The notes: generated from the letters alone by a model not told the origin. Shown: positions 38,201 to 45,599, counted from the stretch's first letter. The stretch is 64,000 nt of DNA from Crossaster papposus (GCA_037893245.1 JBAIAA010000746.1:62001-126000), one strand, 5' to 3'. Translations and numbers: made by a program.

Positions 38201-41200
38201 AAAATGTTGATTTTGTACCGTACAATCAGCAAAAGATAATTATATAATTGGTTTTGTTTCCTTCTTTTTTATCTCGAAAGAATTTTCAACGTTAAAATCA
38301 GAAGCGATACGAAGTCCGCTGTTCAAAAATGATTGCTTCGGAAATCCGATGCGTCCCTGGCTAGCTATACGTAGCTGGCGAGGATGAGATACTTTTGACG
38401 CCGCCCGCACTACATGCCGCGGCGACCGAGTTGGCATTGATTTCGTATAGCGCAACCCTAACCATGCGGTGTACATACACGTCACACATTGATGCCCTAG
38501 CCCTGAATAAGCGCGCGAATGTGCCAAGCGTGAATGAATAACCTTTGACACGACTGTACTGCGACTCGTTCCCACAGCTGTGCATGAACATCGTGCACGC
38601 AATGCCCCACCGCGCCCTACCGGTGTTTGGACTAAATGTTGAAAAGTACTACTTTGGGGGGAGGGAGGGGGGGTCTTGAAAAGTAGTACGCTCTGTACGA
38701 CCTTAAAAATGTTGACAACTTTGGACGGCCCCTTACCTTCCAATCAATTTGTATTTATGTTTTAAATAACTAATCATGTTAAAGATGACGGGTCGTCATA
38801 TTATTTAGTGGGAGAATGATTTTCATACCAAGGCGGATATTTCGATACCAGTACTAATAGACATCAAAAGCTATGATCAGACAGCTTGATGTCTTCTTAA
38901 GATTTTGATAGTTATGGTCAAAAGTGTAATCCTATGCCATGTGGGGAAAGGTTTCTACTTCCAAAAGTCCATTGCACACGCGCCAAGTGCCCCCCTAGCC
39001 CGGGTGCCCGGGGGTTCGCCCCCCCAGAGCGCATAGGAGTTATGCCACTGGGACTGAAATTCACTGCCAAAACAGATTACATCGATTCAGGATTAGGACA
39101 AATAAACTGCCATCAACAAACACTTCAATATAATCTGTAAGAAAATAATCAAGTCAACCAAGTATTAAAACAGCAAACTACATCTTCATACGCACAACTA
39201 ACCCTGTCCGTGTGACCCCAAGGAAGGGGTGTTGGAGTATTATCCGTCAAGACTTGTCAACATCACATAATAAAAATTACAGGGTCAGACACGTACTGAA
39301 AATGCCAATTTCTCCCCAGACAGGATTTGAACCATGACCATAACCCTTATTCACGGTGAAGCCATTTCTGATCGTGCTCTCTAAACCACACACACGATTT
39401 TGTCGAGCAATAATGTCTGCGTATTTATAGACGCGCGTTTACATTACAAGAGTTTTTTTTGAGTAGCCATGATATGACATACTTACTGAAAAATGCAACA
39501 ATAAACATCAGGTCACCACCCAGCATGGAGCCCGAGTCTTCCTTCAGATCATCTTCCTGTGAAATAAAAAACCAAACAAAGTTTTCTATTGTTTAACCCC
39601 AACCCTCCAGGGTATAGACGATGTGCCCTCTGACGTCTTGTGTTTACATCAGTATTCAAATGTGCCCGGCAATAAGCGAGTTCGGTATTCCACTAGCACA
39701 TGCGCACATGAAGATTTGAAGATTTTTCTTTCGGGATAAACATTTCATCGATTGCGTGCAAAAGCATAGCGGGGTACCAGCCAATTTAAAGAGATCGTCG
39801 TGTTTTAAAGTTACTAAGTATTTTTTTTTACGTTTTGGTATTTTCATGTGTTTTGTTCGAACAAAGTGCCCATCGTCTTTTTCGATTTCACAAGAAAATA
39901 CGGAGAATGCAGATTCGGTTACCACGTCCCACATAGCCTTGTGTGCATTTGTCTGCCGTGTTTATCCTGCGAGAAAAATTGTTGAATTTTGTTGTGGACA
40001 TGCGTAGTTGGAATAAATCGGAATACCGAATTGGCTTATATGCGCACACATCTTGTTTTACATCAAATTTGCTGAAAGAGTGATGTCGCAGGTCAGATCG
40101 CCTTTGAATTATTTGACCTCTGCTCTCATCTATTACCTAAATTTATGTAAAACATGATGCGTGCGCATATTGACGGGCACATTTGAATACAGATGTAAAC
40201 AGAGGGCACATCGTCTATTCTGGATAGAAACCCTGCCAAACGCATCAGATTGCATCGTTTGTCAAAGCGACTTGGACTTCTTGCGCGCGGGGACTGTTGC
40301 GCGCGGGGACTCTTGTCCAGACTGCAGAGTTCTCACCCTTCTTTTTAAATCCCCCAACCCTCTACCTTGTCCCCTTGTATGTTTCTTACACTGAGCAGAC
40401 CAGCTTGAACTAGCTTCTCCTCCAGTGTGGGCTGTGTCCAGCTTTGCTCAGAGGATGTCGTCAGGGGTTTCTTGTCGTCATTGAGGTCCTCGTACGGTGG
40501 CGGGTCCTCATCGGGTATACTCACCACTTCCTCATCTTAAAAAAATAAGGAACAAAAGAAGTAATCATGTCAAAAAGTCAAATCTTTGATAAAAATTTAC
40601 GTTAACCATCGAAATCTGCTCCATCTAAATCGTTGGATTTTGGCGGACTTGATCTTAAAGGCCGGTTTGAACAAAATAGTGATGGATTTTTGATGGATTT
40701 GGTCCAGGAGGCCGGAAGCAGTGCCGGTGACTTATGAATTTTGCCTACATGTATGATCACTGGCAGATCCAGCAGGGGCCACAGGGGGCGCACGCCCGCC
40801 TAGCAATTTAAAGTTGTTTATGCCGCAGTGATCGAATGAATAACACTCAACTTTACGGTGACCTATGCATCAAAGGAATTTGCAGGATAGGTTTTGCCAC
40901 TGGAGGATAATGCAGTATCCAGTCATAAGGCCTAAACCAATGCTGGATGATTTTGCAAGATTGAGGTTACTTAGGTATTTATCCAAATGAGGATTTTGGA
41001 GGATTGAGATTATTTGTTACTTTGTACTTTCACACCGCTCGTGCTCTGTCTACATTCTCCATAGAGCTTCAGTCAAGGTGTAAGTTACGTGTCAAGGATA
41101 GAAAATATTTGCATACCAATGTGTGCAGACCCTTGTTGTAATTAGCAGCTGTTTGTTCCATGTTTAGCTGCTTTATAGCTCAATGGTGAACCCACTGCAG

Positions 41201-44200
41201 GATTTTGCAGGATTCAGACAGTGGTCACCAGTAATAAATATTGGAGGAATTTGCAGTAGTCAGGTAATTTATGAAATTTTTACACTTTGGAATTGCAGGA
41301 TTTTGCAGGATTCAGGTTGCGTGTAAGAAAAATGGGGTAGAGAGTTAGGGTTTTAAGCAATAGAACCCAATTCACAGTACTAGTTGAAGTCAAATGGCTA
41401 TGGCCAGCAGTAACATATCTTTGTGGAAAGTGGCTTCAAAGGCTCATTGCAAGCGATAGCCACAGACGCAGCCTGGACCCACTTTGTATTTATCCCTGCA
41501 ATGTTATGTACCTTTGTGAGTCGGGGTGCCAGGCTGAGTGTCGGCTGGTGAAGGAGGCGGTACCACCAAAGCTAGGGTCACATGCTGGATGTTATGCTCC
41601 CCATTCTTACATGCCTAGGAAAATAAATAGAAAAATAATCATCTAACCCTCCTTAACCAGTTCGCGCCGGGATTCTTTTAACATCAACGAGCCGTGGCAC
41701 GGGTTTATTTGTAACGAAACTCGATCCAAAGCGAGTTCAGGCCGATGGTACCGGAAAGCACACCCATGCATTTCCAGCCTTGCTCGCTGCTGACAGACAT
41801 TTCCGGCCTTGCTCGTGACATGTTTATGCGTCATCCGTTTTGAGTCTGGAGAAAACTTTGCATGTATACACGTCCTCCGGCGCGAACTGTTTAATCCACC
41901 AAAATCGTCTAGGTGGTTTTTGGAGGATTTTAGAGGAATGAGAATGAATATGGCAAAAACACATTGGTTATTTTTGAGGATTTTCAGTGTACACAGCATT
42001 GTTTTCGTTAAGTCGTGCATTATGCTTGATATCATCCGAACTGCTTCTGAATTTCATCGGCACTGTCTCGACCCATTTACAGTGATTGTTAATAGCCATT
42101 CTGCACCGGGATTATTTTGAAATTTTGACATTTTTTTCACCAACCTCGATCCGAGACGGGTTCAGGCCTGCATCTGTGGGTAACACACCCTGATATTTCA
42201 CGCTTCGCTCACTGCGAGCCGGTCGCTGACAAATAGTTCCGGCCTTGCTCGTTACATGTTTATCCGTCATCCGTTATGATCCCAGAAAAAATTGACGTGT
42301 ATACACGCCATCCGACACAAATTGATTAGAAGAGTTTAAAGGATTGTGGGAATGGGCACCCCTCCACTAAACAAATTCAAGAAACTGTCTCAAGCGCTAC
42401 ATGCGAATCTCACGATGTCATTAGCATTGTAAGCTAGAGTTACTCAAGTTAGTCCCGGTGAATCATTAGGGGATTAGGGTTAATCTTCGATGCATACTTG
42501 TATTAATCTCAGATAGCTTGATAGATAATTCTGTGGCTGTTTTGAGGATAAAATCTGATAGTTTATTTTGGCTATTAGTGTACTTTTGATTTAATGGACA
42601 GACGATCCCTTCAAAGTCTCTTGGAACTTACTATTGCCGTATCATGTCTAAATGTAAAAAATGTACTATAATATTATTATAGCATCCTATTTACAGGTAA
42701 CGTTACTCCAACTACAAAAAAGAAAAGAAAAAAAGGGTTTTAAAGAACTTCGTTGGTCTTCTCACTCAAATAATTTTTAAAGTAAACAAAGAAATTGGCA
42801 AGGCAGGACTCGAACCTGCGACCTCCGTGATACCGGACCGGCACTCTACCAACTGAGCTATCTTGCCCCCTATGTTGGCGGTCTTCCGAAGTGTCATCAA
42901 AAGTATCATTCTTTGTTCATGGTTCAATCTACCCCTGGAACTATGGGGCTCCCGACGCCCGCAGGGCGGAGACCATATAGTTAGAGTAGAGAGGGTTTTT
43001 ACAGTTTATTGATGTTAAACAATGGAAACCATGCACAAACTCTGGGCAATTACTCCTCAACTATTGCGGTGCGCACTGACTCCGGCCGGGGTTACAGTAC
43101 GAACAGTTCATTGAACTTCGTTATCCACCACCTTGTAAGAGTCGCGTTTGCGGAACGGGGATAGTTTTTACCTTAAAAGAAAGGAAGACCGTGCAGCAGT
43201 TTGGGAGTATTCATGGTTTCTATTGTTTAACATCGTTAACCGGTAAAAAACTGCAGGCGTCGGGAGCCCCATATTATTGGCATATACTTCTAGTTCTAGG
43301 GGTATGTTCAATCGTAACCCAGGTTGGACAACGTTCTTCATTGCATTACGACTGACGTCCAGGGTATCAATTTATCCTGCCATAGCGAACAATTTTACAA
43401 CACATTTTTTTCATATTTTTACCTGATGAAGGAAGCTGAAATTTTGTTTATATCTTCCTTGAGTCTGGAATTACAGATCGTCATGGGTTACAAAAAGCGA
43501 ATGTGTCTTTGGGCTACTTATTTACAGAAAATAAATTGCAAATCCACGCTTTTCGACATGAACATCATGTACGAACTTCCTAATCCTACGTGCATGCGCG
43601 GCTCATCAGTCCTAGGCCGGCGCGGCTGCTGGGTACGCGCGCACGCACGTAGAAAGTTTGTACCGTACATGATGTTCACGTCGAAAAGCGTGGATTTGCA
43701 ATTTATTTTCTGTAAATAAGTAGCCCAAAGACACATTCGCTTTTTGTAACCCATGACGATTTTCCAGACACAAGAAAGACATAAGCGAGATTTCGGCTTC
43801 CTTTATCAGGTTAAAATATGAAAAAATGTCGTTGTAAAAATTTTGTACACAACCGAGGAGTCCAACCTGGGCCCAATTTCATAGCGCTGCTTATCAGTTA
43901 GCGGAAAAGTTGTGCTAACTTTAGCAGACAAATTTGCTAACCTTAAGCGCTATTTCACGGCGTTTTTGTGCTAACGTTTGCGCGCGCATGGAGATTCTAC
44001 TGTTACGTCACTGATTTAAGCAAATTTTCCCGCTAGGTTAAGCGTGCCTTTTGCTGCGCTTACTGCTTACGGTCCCCATGAAATAGACGGAGGCTCGGTT
44101 AGCAGAAAATCGTGTGCTTAGCAGCGCCGTGAAATTGGGCCCAGGGCTTGTTCATCAATCGGTTCTCAAAATCAAAATTCCTACATTGATTAAGATCATT

Positions 44201-44439
44201 TAAAGCTCAAGTTATGTTTTAAAAACTCTAGTAATCTGCCTATATAAATAATGCCCATCTCTTTAGTTTCAGGCACTGTAATTGTACTTGTGTCTCGAAA
44301 TAAGTATTCAATGCACTTCCGGTTTTGATTTCTGAATAACTTGCTCCGGCGCCCCGTCGATGCGTGTTCATCTTTTCTGAACGAGTAAAATAGAAAATCG
44401 TAACTCACTCACCTCTTCATACGAAGGCACCGGATCCAT
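21339..44439 (-). CDS. NDFIP: NEDD4 family-interacting protein (NDFIP1/2 type), spliced, 7 coding exons
   Basis: The coding sequence joins 44439-44413, 41614-41512, 40535-40390, 39556-39487, 36616-36492, 33493-33427 and 21439-21339, giving 212 codons plus TAA. All introns are GT-AG and all phases agree (0,1,0,1,0,1). The protein has an N-terminal cytosolic part with two PY motifs (VPSY at residues 4-7, PPPY at 55-58) and three membrane segments (about 107-131, 139-157 and 169-191). The stretch around residues 117-152 (AFLFNWIGFLFAYCL, then GRYGALSGFG and VKW) is the NDFIP signature. Family knowledge: NDFIP proteins sit in Golgi and endosome membranes, bind WW domains of NEDD4-type HECT ubiquitin ligases through PY motifs, and recruit or activate them. 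Vertebrate NDFIP1 is about 221 aa with three PY motifs, so this copy has one fewer and a divergent segment before TM3. It is probably the single invertebrate relative of NDFIP1 and NDFIP2; I cannot choose between them. Confidence 0.93.
21505..21731. mobile_element. family A MITE, 5' truncated, in NDFIP intron 6
   Basis: Right end ATGTATCCTACCT, with TTAA at 21732-21735 shared with the next (family B) element. Confidence 0.72.
21736..22182. mobile_element. rearranged family B MITE (two fused copies)
   Basis: Begins CCAGTTCGCGCCGGGATTAT and ends CAGGCGCAAACTGG, with TTAA on both sides. A second pair of ends meets inside (GGCGCAAACCAG then TTAGTTCGTGCCAG near 21940-21965), so it is a head-to-head composite. 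Confidence 0.75.
22582..22650 (-). repeat. tRNA-like repeat, cut by a family F MITE
   Basis: On the minus strand: AGATAGCTCAGTTGGT, CCGGTCCGGTATTCCGG and GGTTCAAGTCCCGCC. The first bases (GGGGCAAGATA) lie on the far side of the insertion at 23188-23200. Confidence 0.75.
22654..23186. mobile_element. family F MITE, copy 1, inserted in a tRNA-like repeat
   Basis: Ends GCCCTGTTCGCACTGGACTT and AAGTCCAGTGCGAACACGGC. TATCT occurs on both sides (22646-22650 and 23190-23194), a possible 5-bp target duplication. The same 530-bp element recurs at 24803. Confidence 0.8.
23363..23435 (+). repeat. tRNA-like repeat, best-preserved copy
   Basis: 73 nt: GGGCAAGATAGCTCAGTTGG, TAGAGC, then CCGGTCCGGTATTCCGG, AGGTCGCAGG, TTCAAGT, CCCGCCTTGCCA. 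A-box and B-box are intact. The acceptor stem and the D arm pair. The would-be anticodon is GGT, but the base before it is C rather than T and there is a T-T pair at the loop base and an A-C pair in the T stem. This makes it SINE-like rather than a certain tRNA gene. Confidence 0.65.
23477..23710. mobile_element. palindromic MITE, GTGACACGATCAAGCGG ends
   Basis: Arms of about 38 bp: ATGTGACACGATCAAGCGGA and TCCGCTTGATCGTGTCACAT, both continuing through GACTCATTCCG / CGGAATGAGTC. 234 bp. Confidence 0.85.
23794..23835. mobile_element. family A MITE fragment (left end only)
   Basis: TTAA at 23790-23793 then AGGTAGGATACACTATTTGC; similarity ends after GATATCGAAAATTG. Confidence 0.65.
24064..24183. 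repeat. 120-bp direct repeat flanking a family A MITE (left)
   Basis: Repeated at 24534-24656 with a few changes; shares ATTCATTTTATGTACAGTAC and AGGCCAGTGTAGTAAAAGCA. Confidence 0.8.
24184..24533. mobile_element. family A MITE between direct repeats
   Basis: The left tip is lost (begins ACACCATTTGCAGATATC); right end GGTGTATCCTACCT with TTAA at 24534-24537, which is also the start of the right direct repeat. Confidence 0.8.
24534..24656. repeat. 120-bp direct repeat flanking a family A MITE (right)
   Basis: Partner of 24064-24183; begins TTAAAGCTAAAACCGTAGGC. Confidence 0.8.
24803..25316. mobile_element. family F MITE, copy 2
   Basis: Ends CCCTGTTCGCACTGGACC and AGTCCAGTGCGAACACGGC; interior nearly identical to 22654-23186 with short deletions. 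Confidence 0.82.
25317..25887. other. no gene seen
   Basis: Contains a triple GGCAAA(T/C)GTACTTC-CTA short repeat at about 25707-25785. The frames here have no splice support. Confidence 0.45.
25888..26120. mobile_element. family B MITE
   Basis: TTAA at 25884-25887, ends CCAGTTCACGCCGG and GGCGCGAACTGG. Confidence 0.82.
26422..26727. mobile_element. family A MITE, internally deleted
   Basis: Ends AGGTAGGGTACACCATTGG and ATGGTGTATCCTACCT, right TTAA at 26728-26731. A T-run (26563-26582) replaces part of the middle. Confidence 0.8.
27001..27240. mobile_element. family B MITE
   Basis: Ends CCAGTTCGTGCCAGG and CTGGCGCGAACTGG. Confidence 0.8.
27241..27956. other. no gene seen; AT-rich low complexity
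   Basis: 27325-27430 is a TATTTTTATA-type run; C15-type tract near 27745-27760. No supported exon. Confidence 0.45.
27957..28552. mobile_element. inverted-repeat element, TGTCACCACAAAATGAGAG ends
   Basis: About 27-bp ends: TGTCACCACAAAATGAGAGT and ACTCTCATTTTGTGGTGACA, followed inward by AAAGTCG / CGACTTT. 596 bp. Similar architecture to 32741-33162 and 62540-62978 (ends TGTGACC-, a (A)AAATG box, then GTCGC). Confidence 0.82.
28553..29156. other. no gene seen
   Basis: Intronic (NDFIP intron 6). Near 29078 a GTACGCGTAC palindrome. Nothing else supported. Confidence 0.45.
29157..29677. mobile_element. family A MITE enlarged by a G31 tract and an insert
   Basis: TTAA at 29153-29156 and 29678-29681. 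G31 at 29214-29244 lies inside the left end. About 29341-29520 is foreign to the family and splits the GTTTTTAACATT / CCGGCGTCGGGCAG segment. Confidence 0.75.
29701..29894. mobile_element. inverted-repeat MITE, ends TACACGTGCGTTTGTTTATG
   Basis: Right end CATAAACAAACGTGGATGTA. The interior has CCTCGATT boxes in both orientations, resembling the CCTCGATCG boxes at 11241-11440. Confidence 0.75.
30117..30486. mobile_element. divergent long family B MITE
   Basis: TTAA at 30113-30116, ends CCAGTTTGGACATTG and ACACCAACTGG. Contains two GGAGAAGTTAG / CTAACTTCTC boxes (near 30209 and 30312). Its right TTAA is the left TTAA of the next family A element. Confidence 0.65.
30491..31018. mobile_element. 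family A MITE with internal tandem duplication
   Basis: TTAA at 30487-30490 and 31019-31022. The segment with GCAAAAGCCTTGCGCTAGA to ATTGTGAAACTCCGGACAGG occurs twice (about 30580-30742 and 30765-30933). Confidence 0.8.
31019..31462. other. no gene seen
   Basis: NDFIP intron 6 sequence without a recognised repeat or exon. Confidence 0.4.
31463..31830. mobile_element. family A MITE
   Basis: TTAA at about 31458-31461 and 31831-31834; ends AGGTAGGATACACC and GGTGTATCTTACCT. Confidence 0.83.
31835..32221. mobile_element. family A MITE, abutting the previous one through one TTAA
   Basis: Begins AGGTACATGTAGGATACACC (a 6-bp insertion in the tip) and ends ATGATGTATACGACCT; TTAA 32222-32225. Confidence 0.8.
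32369..33362. mobile_element. family H MITE, interrupted by another element
   Basis: Ends TGTGAGGGGTTCTGGCAAAA and TACCAGAACACCTCACA. Without the nested insert (32741-33162) it is about 570 bp. Its right end is 65 bp from the donor side of NDFIP exon 6. Confidence 0.82.
32741..33162. mobile_element. MITE nested in a family H element
   Basis: Ends TGTGACCTGGCACCACGAAA and TTTCGTGGTGCCAGGTCACA, a perfect 20-bp inverted pair. The flanking family H sequence is duplicated around it (AAAAATGTTTTTCCATAAAA-type repeat at 32600 and 33170). Confidence 0.85.
33427..33493 (-). CDS. NDFIP: NDFIP coding exon 6 (TM3, first part)
   Basis: The exon is 67 nt between a CCGTTCCAG acceptor and a GTAAGT donor and encodes YSNCCSLYLREATCLLIALTIS. 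Both phases fit the neighbouring exons. The distance from the conserved KW to the GxLxFxRG motif of the next exon is the same as in NDFIP1 as I recall it. The sequence is divergent: the tryptophan-rich YWLWW of vertebrates is replaced by ATCLLIAL. The assignment therefore rests on length, phase and hydrophobicity. Confidence 0.75.
33632..33819. mobile_element. family A MITE, truncated
   Basis: Lacks the left end; right end AAATGGTGTG is cut where the next family B element begins. Confidence 0.65.
33826..34066. mobile_element. family B MITE
   Basis: TTAA at 33822-33825 and 34067-34070; ends CCAGTTCGTGCCGG and CCGGCGCGAACTGG. 241 bp. Confidence 0.87.
34564..34797. mobile_element. family B MITE inserted in a short tandem repeat
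   Basis: TTAA at 34560-34563 and 34798-34801. The flanks (ATCATATCGAAATATCGACA) occur also just upstream at about 34517-34540, so the element entered a small repeat of CGATATCG-rich sequence. Confidence 0.87.
34802..35532. other. no gene seen; CGATATCGA-rich segments
   Basis: Between two family B copies. 35400-35500 again has ATCGATATATCGAGTATACT-like AT/GC alternations related to 34450-34560. Confidence 0.4.
35533..35768. mobile_element. family B MITE
   Basis: Ends CCAGTTCACGCCGG and CCGGCGCGAACTGG, TTAA on the right at 35769-35772. Confidence 0.83.
35783..36022. mobile_element. family C MITE
   Basis: Ends GGGGCCAATTTCATAAAA and CATGAAATTGGC. Confidence 0.78.
36400..36435. mobile_element. 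family B MITE fragment
   Basis: Only the end: ACGTCCTCCGGGACGAACTGG followed by TTAA. Confidence 0.6.
36492..36616 (-). CDS. NDFIP: NDFIP coding exon 5 (TM1-TM2 core)
   Basis: The exon is 125 nt. It completes a split Ile codon and encodes AFLFNWIGFLFAYCL, AGRYGALSGFG and VKWTLIAM, which align without gaps to the most conserved part of vertebrate NDFIP1/2. Acceptor CCCCCCAG, donor GTAAGA. This exon alone identifies the family. Confidence 0.96.
36745..37432. mobile_element. family A MITE hosting a second family A MITE
   Basis: Outer element: TTAA at 36741-36744 and 37433-37436. It is split at its internal GGCCAGTTAAACGATATT site by the copy at 36981-37337. Confidence 0.88.
36981..37337. mobile_element. 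family A MITE nested in another, with clean TTAA duplication
   Basis: TTAA at 36977-36980 and 37338-37341. Removing the insert and one TTAA restores GGCCAGTTAAACGATATT, the normal family A interior. Inner right end is worn (AAAATTCTACCT). Confidence 0.9.
37433..37962. other. diverged family B-like sequence and (AT)n; no gene
   Basis: 37490-37615 keeps family B words (AAGGCCAGAAAATTCTGTCAG, GGGTGTGCCG) without clear ends. (AT)n at about 37628-37646. Confidence 0.45.
37971..39050. mobile_element. hAT-like non-autonomous element with 8-bp target duplication
   Basis: Ends CAGTGGTGTAACT and AGTTATGCCACTG; flanked by identical GGACTGAA at 37963-37970 and 39051-39058. No transposase frame. Split by the Harbinger-like element at 38104-38732. 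Inner palindrome GGGTGCCCGTGGGC / GCCCGGGTGCCCGGGGG. Confidence 0.9.
38104..38732. mobile_element. Harbinger-like MITE nested in the hAT-like element
   Basis: Ends GGGGCCGTCCAAAGTT and AACTTTGGACGGCCCC with TTA on both sides (38101-38103, 38733-38735), as in PIF/Harbinger elements. Subterminal GTCGTACA / TGTACGAC repeats. 629 bp, no transposase. Confidence 0.85.
39487..39556 (-). CDS. NDFIP: NDFIP coding exon 4 (start of TM1)
   Basis: The exon is 70 nt with acceptor TTTCACAG and donor GTAAGT. It encodes an acidic linker followed by GGDLMFIVAFF, the beginning of the first membrane segment, corresponding to the FMLTFFMAF region of vertebrate NDFIP1. It ends in phase 1. Confidence 0.92.
39613..40218. 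mobile_element. family E MITE, copy 2, with nested insert
   Basis: Ends TATAGACGATGTGCCCTCTG and CAGAGGGCACATCGTCTA. Interrupted in the left arm after GTGCCCGGCA. Confidence 0.83.
39674..40037. mobile_element. inverted-repeat MITE nested in family E
   Basis: Ends AAGCGAGTTCGGTATTCC and GGAATACCGAATTGGCTT. 364 bp. Open frames of 83-92 aa inside are not protein-like. Confidence 0.8.
40390..40535 (-). CDS. NDFIP: NDFIP coding exon 3 (PPPY motif)
   Basis: The exon is 146 nt and completes a split Asp codon. It encodes an acidic segment with the PPPYEDL motif, which is the canonical WW-domain ligand of the family. The donor is read as AGT|GTAAGA, which keeps phase 0; a donor two bases earlier would not be GT. 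Confidence 0.9.
40536..41511. repeat. NDFIP intron 2 with GCAGGATT-type short repeats
   Basis: Between 40860 and 41310 the words TTTGCAGGAT and GGAGGATTTTG recur about ten times at irregular spacing, a decayed simple repeat. Nothing else supported. Confidence 0.5.
41512..41614 (-). CDS. NDFIP: NDFIP coding exon 2
   Basis: The exon is 103 nt, preceded on the minus strand by a TTTTCCTAG acceptor and followed by a GTACAT donor; it leaves one base for the next exon. It encodes ACKNGEHNIQHV and a proline-rich stretch with PPPSP, with no membrane segment. This is the least conserved part of the family, so its assignment rests on phase and splice sites on both sides. Confidence 0.8.
41657..41890. 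mobile_element. family B MITE
   Basis: TTAA at 41653-41656; ends CCAGTTCGCGCCGG and CCGGCGCGAACTG. It lies 40 bp upstream of NDFIP exon 2, close to its acceptor. Confidence 0.85.
42095..42325. mobile_element. divergent family B MITE
   Basis: Ends CCATTCTGCACCGG and CCGACACAAATTG, core TTCCGGCCTTGCTCG. Confidence 0.65.
42797..42868 (-). repeat. tRNA-like repeat
   Basis: Minus strand: GGGCAAGATAGCTCAGTTGG, TAGAGTGCCGGTCCGGTATC, ACGGAGGTCGCAGG, TTCGAGTCC. Both internal promoter boxes intact; stems as in 23363-23435. Flanked on the plus side by AAAGTAAACAAAGAAATTGG, as at 45443. Confidence 0.68.
42930..43305. mobile_element. hAT-like MITE with 8-bp target duplication
   Basis: Ends TACCCCTGGAACTA and TAGTTCTAGGGGTA; flanks GTTCAATC at 42922-42929 and 43306-43313 are identical. 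Inner arms repeat CGACGCC, TTGATGTTAAACAATGGAAA and its inverse. Confidence 0.85.
43318..43871. repeat. large near-perfect palindrome (550 bp)
   Basis: Left 43318-43590 and right 43650-43871 are inverted copies, loop about 60 bp. The inner 95 bp of each arm (from ATCGTCATGGGTTAC to AACATCATGTACG) differ at about one position. Outer tips CCAGGTTGGAC and GTCCAACCTGG. It produces look-alike open frames on both strands. Confidence 0.9.
43868..44143. mobile_element. family C MITE
   Basis: Ends GGGCCCAATTTCATAGCG and GTGAAATTGGGCCC. It touches the end of the large palindrome and lies 270 bp inside NDFIP intron 1. Confidence 0.78.
44413..44439 (-). CDS. NDFIP: NDFIP coding exon 1 (start codon)
   Basis: The exon encodes MDPVPSYEE and ends in phase 0 at a GTGAGT donor. 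It carries the first PY-type motif, VPSY. The start is chosen because it is the only ATG in frame before the donor and gives the expected total length. The exon's 5' untranslated part is not delimited. Confidence 0.85.
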
Positions 44440-44957
44440 GTCTTCAAATTACAGTTGCAGTAAATAACTGCATGTGTTGCCGGCAACAGCAGTATGAATG
44501 ATTGCAAATTTTACTCCAAAGTTTGAGGTAAATTTTCGAAGAAAAAGTACATGTTTACCTTTCTCTGCTAAATACTTGCTATGCACTGTGTATGTACTAT
44601 TTTGTGCATTATGCAATGCAGATCACACTTGTTTTCGGTGGTACACAGTACCGCCGCCAAGTACCAGTGGCAATAAACCAACACAAATCTCGTGGTAGCC
44701 GTGAAATCTCGCAAACATGGCGGCGCCCATGGACAGTTTACTCTTGTCAACGTCGATGTTTACGTCCCAACTACTGCGGCTTGCCCTAGGGCCCAACTAT
44801 TGTTAGCGGACTTGGTTTTTATATGAAGCACGATATGTGGCAGAGAAACCCCCCCTCCCCCTTCTTTTGTGTTGACCATTGTATTCCCGGAATCTCAGGA
44901 ATTATTTTTAGGTTTCAAGGGGGGATGTGACTGCTCCATGACCATGGTCATGGTCAT
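44440..44957. other. interval upstream of NDFIP; probable promoter region
   Basis: Higher CpG content than surroundings, with TGTTGCCGGCAACA (44475-44488) and the YY1-like site at 44713. A short palindrome built on CATGACCATGGTCATG lies near 44936-44955. Confidence 0.5.
44713..44724 (+). promoter_or_regulatory. YY1-like motif in the interval between the divergent NDFIP and NUDT6 genes
   Basis: AAACATGGCGGC matches the YY1 core (AANATGGCGGC) and follows a TCTCGC box. YY1 sites of this form usually sit just downstream of a start site in the direction of transcription, so it suggests plus-strand initiation near 44.7 kb, perhaps of a non-coding first exon of NUDT6. The NDFIP ATG lies 274 bp away on the other strand, which fits a shared divergent promoter. 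This is inference. Confidence 0.45.
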
Positions 44958-44960
44958 GGA

Positions 44961-45104
44961 CGGCGATCGCGAATTTTATTTTATAAAATCACATTTTTCA
45001 GAATAATTACAGGATATCTAGCGCAATCATTTTGCTGGATGCCTTGAATCATTATTTACTTTCAAATGAGTAAGATATTTCTTAATAATTCGGTAGTAAA
45101 AAGT
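44961..45104. mobile_element. family A MITE, 3' half only
   Basis: Begins GGCGATCGCGAATTTTA and runs to AATAATTCGGTAGTAAAAA; both tips missing. Confidence 0.7.
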
Positions 45105-45458
45105 GTTGAGTGTGTATAGGGATAGAGGGGGGTACCCCCTGCCACATATCGTGCTGGGTATATGGTTTTTGGTAGGTTGTTTTGACAGACGATTGTTTAA
45201 CAGTTACCGTTACTACGTTTGTTACTACTCTTCTTCCGGCAGAATGTCATTACTATTTATTAGTCGTCCACGTGGGTTTTGTTACGGAACGTAACTATCA
45301 TAGTTCATACCATGCCACAGCGCGTGCGCACACGTCTGGCCAGTGCAGCCAGTTAGGCCTTGTACTTTAGTAGTAGATCCCCTGAGAAACATTTATGTTC
45401 TAATTTTATCTTGGCATTTCACAAGAAAAAAATTAATTTCAAAGTAAACAAAGAAATT

Positions 45459-45533
45459 GGCAAGGCGGAACTCGAACTTGCGACCTCCCTCCAAGATACC
45501 TGATCGGCGCTCTACTAACTGAGCCTCCTTGCC
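45459..45533 (-). repeat. tRNA-like repeat at the edge of the 57-bp array
   Basis: Minus strand: GGGCAAGGAGGCTCAGTTAG, TAGAGCGCCGATCAGGTATC, then GCAAGTTCGAGTTCCGCC. More decayed than the other copies. It faces the array in the same head-to-head manner as 19005/19172. Confidence 0.68.
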
Positions 45534-45599
45534 CTATGTTCAATATGCTGGTGGTCTCTCAAATTGTCGGTATCTTTGTTAATTTGAGAGACTCACTGC

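Noticed and set aside
39656-40007. 92- and 83-aa frames near 39.7-40.0 kb
   Set aside because: They lie inside a MITE nested in a family E element in NDFIP intron 3.
43324-43754. Open frames of 131 and 78 aa with identical VMGYKKRMCLWATYL-type sequence on opposite strands
   Set aside because: They are the two arms of one palindrome read in opposite directions; no homology was recognised.
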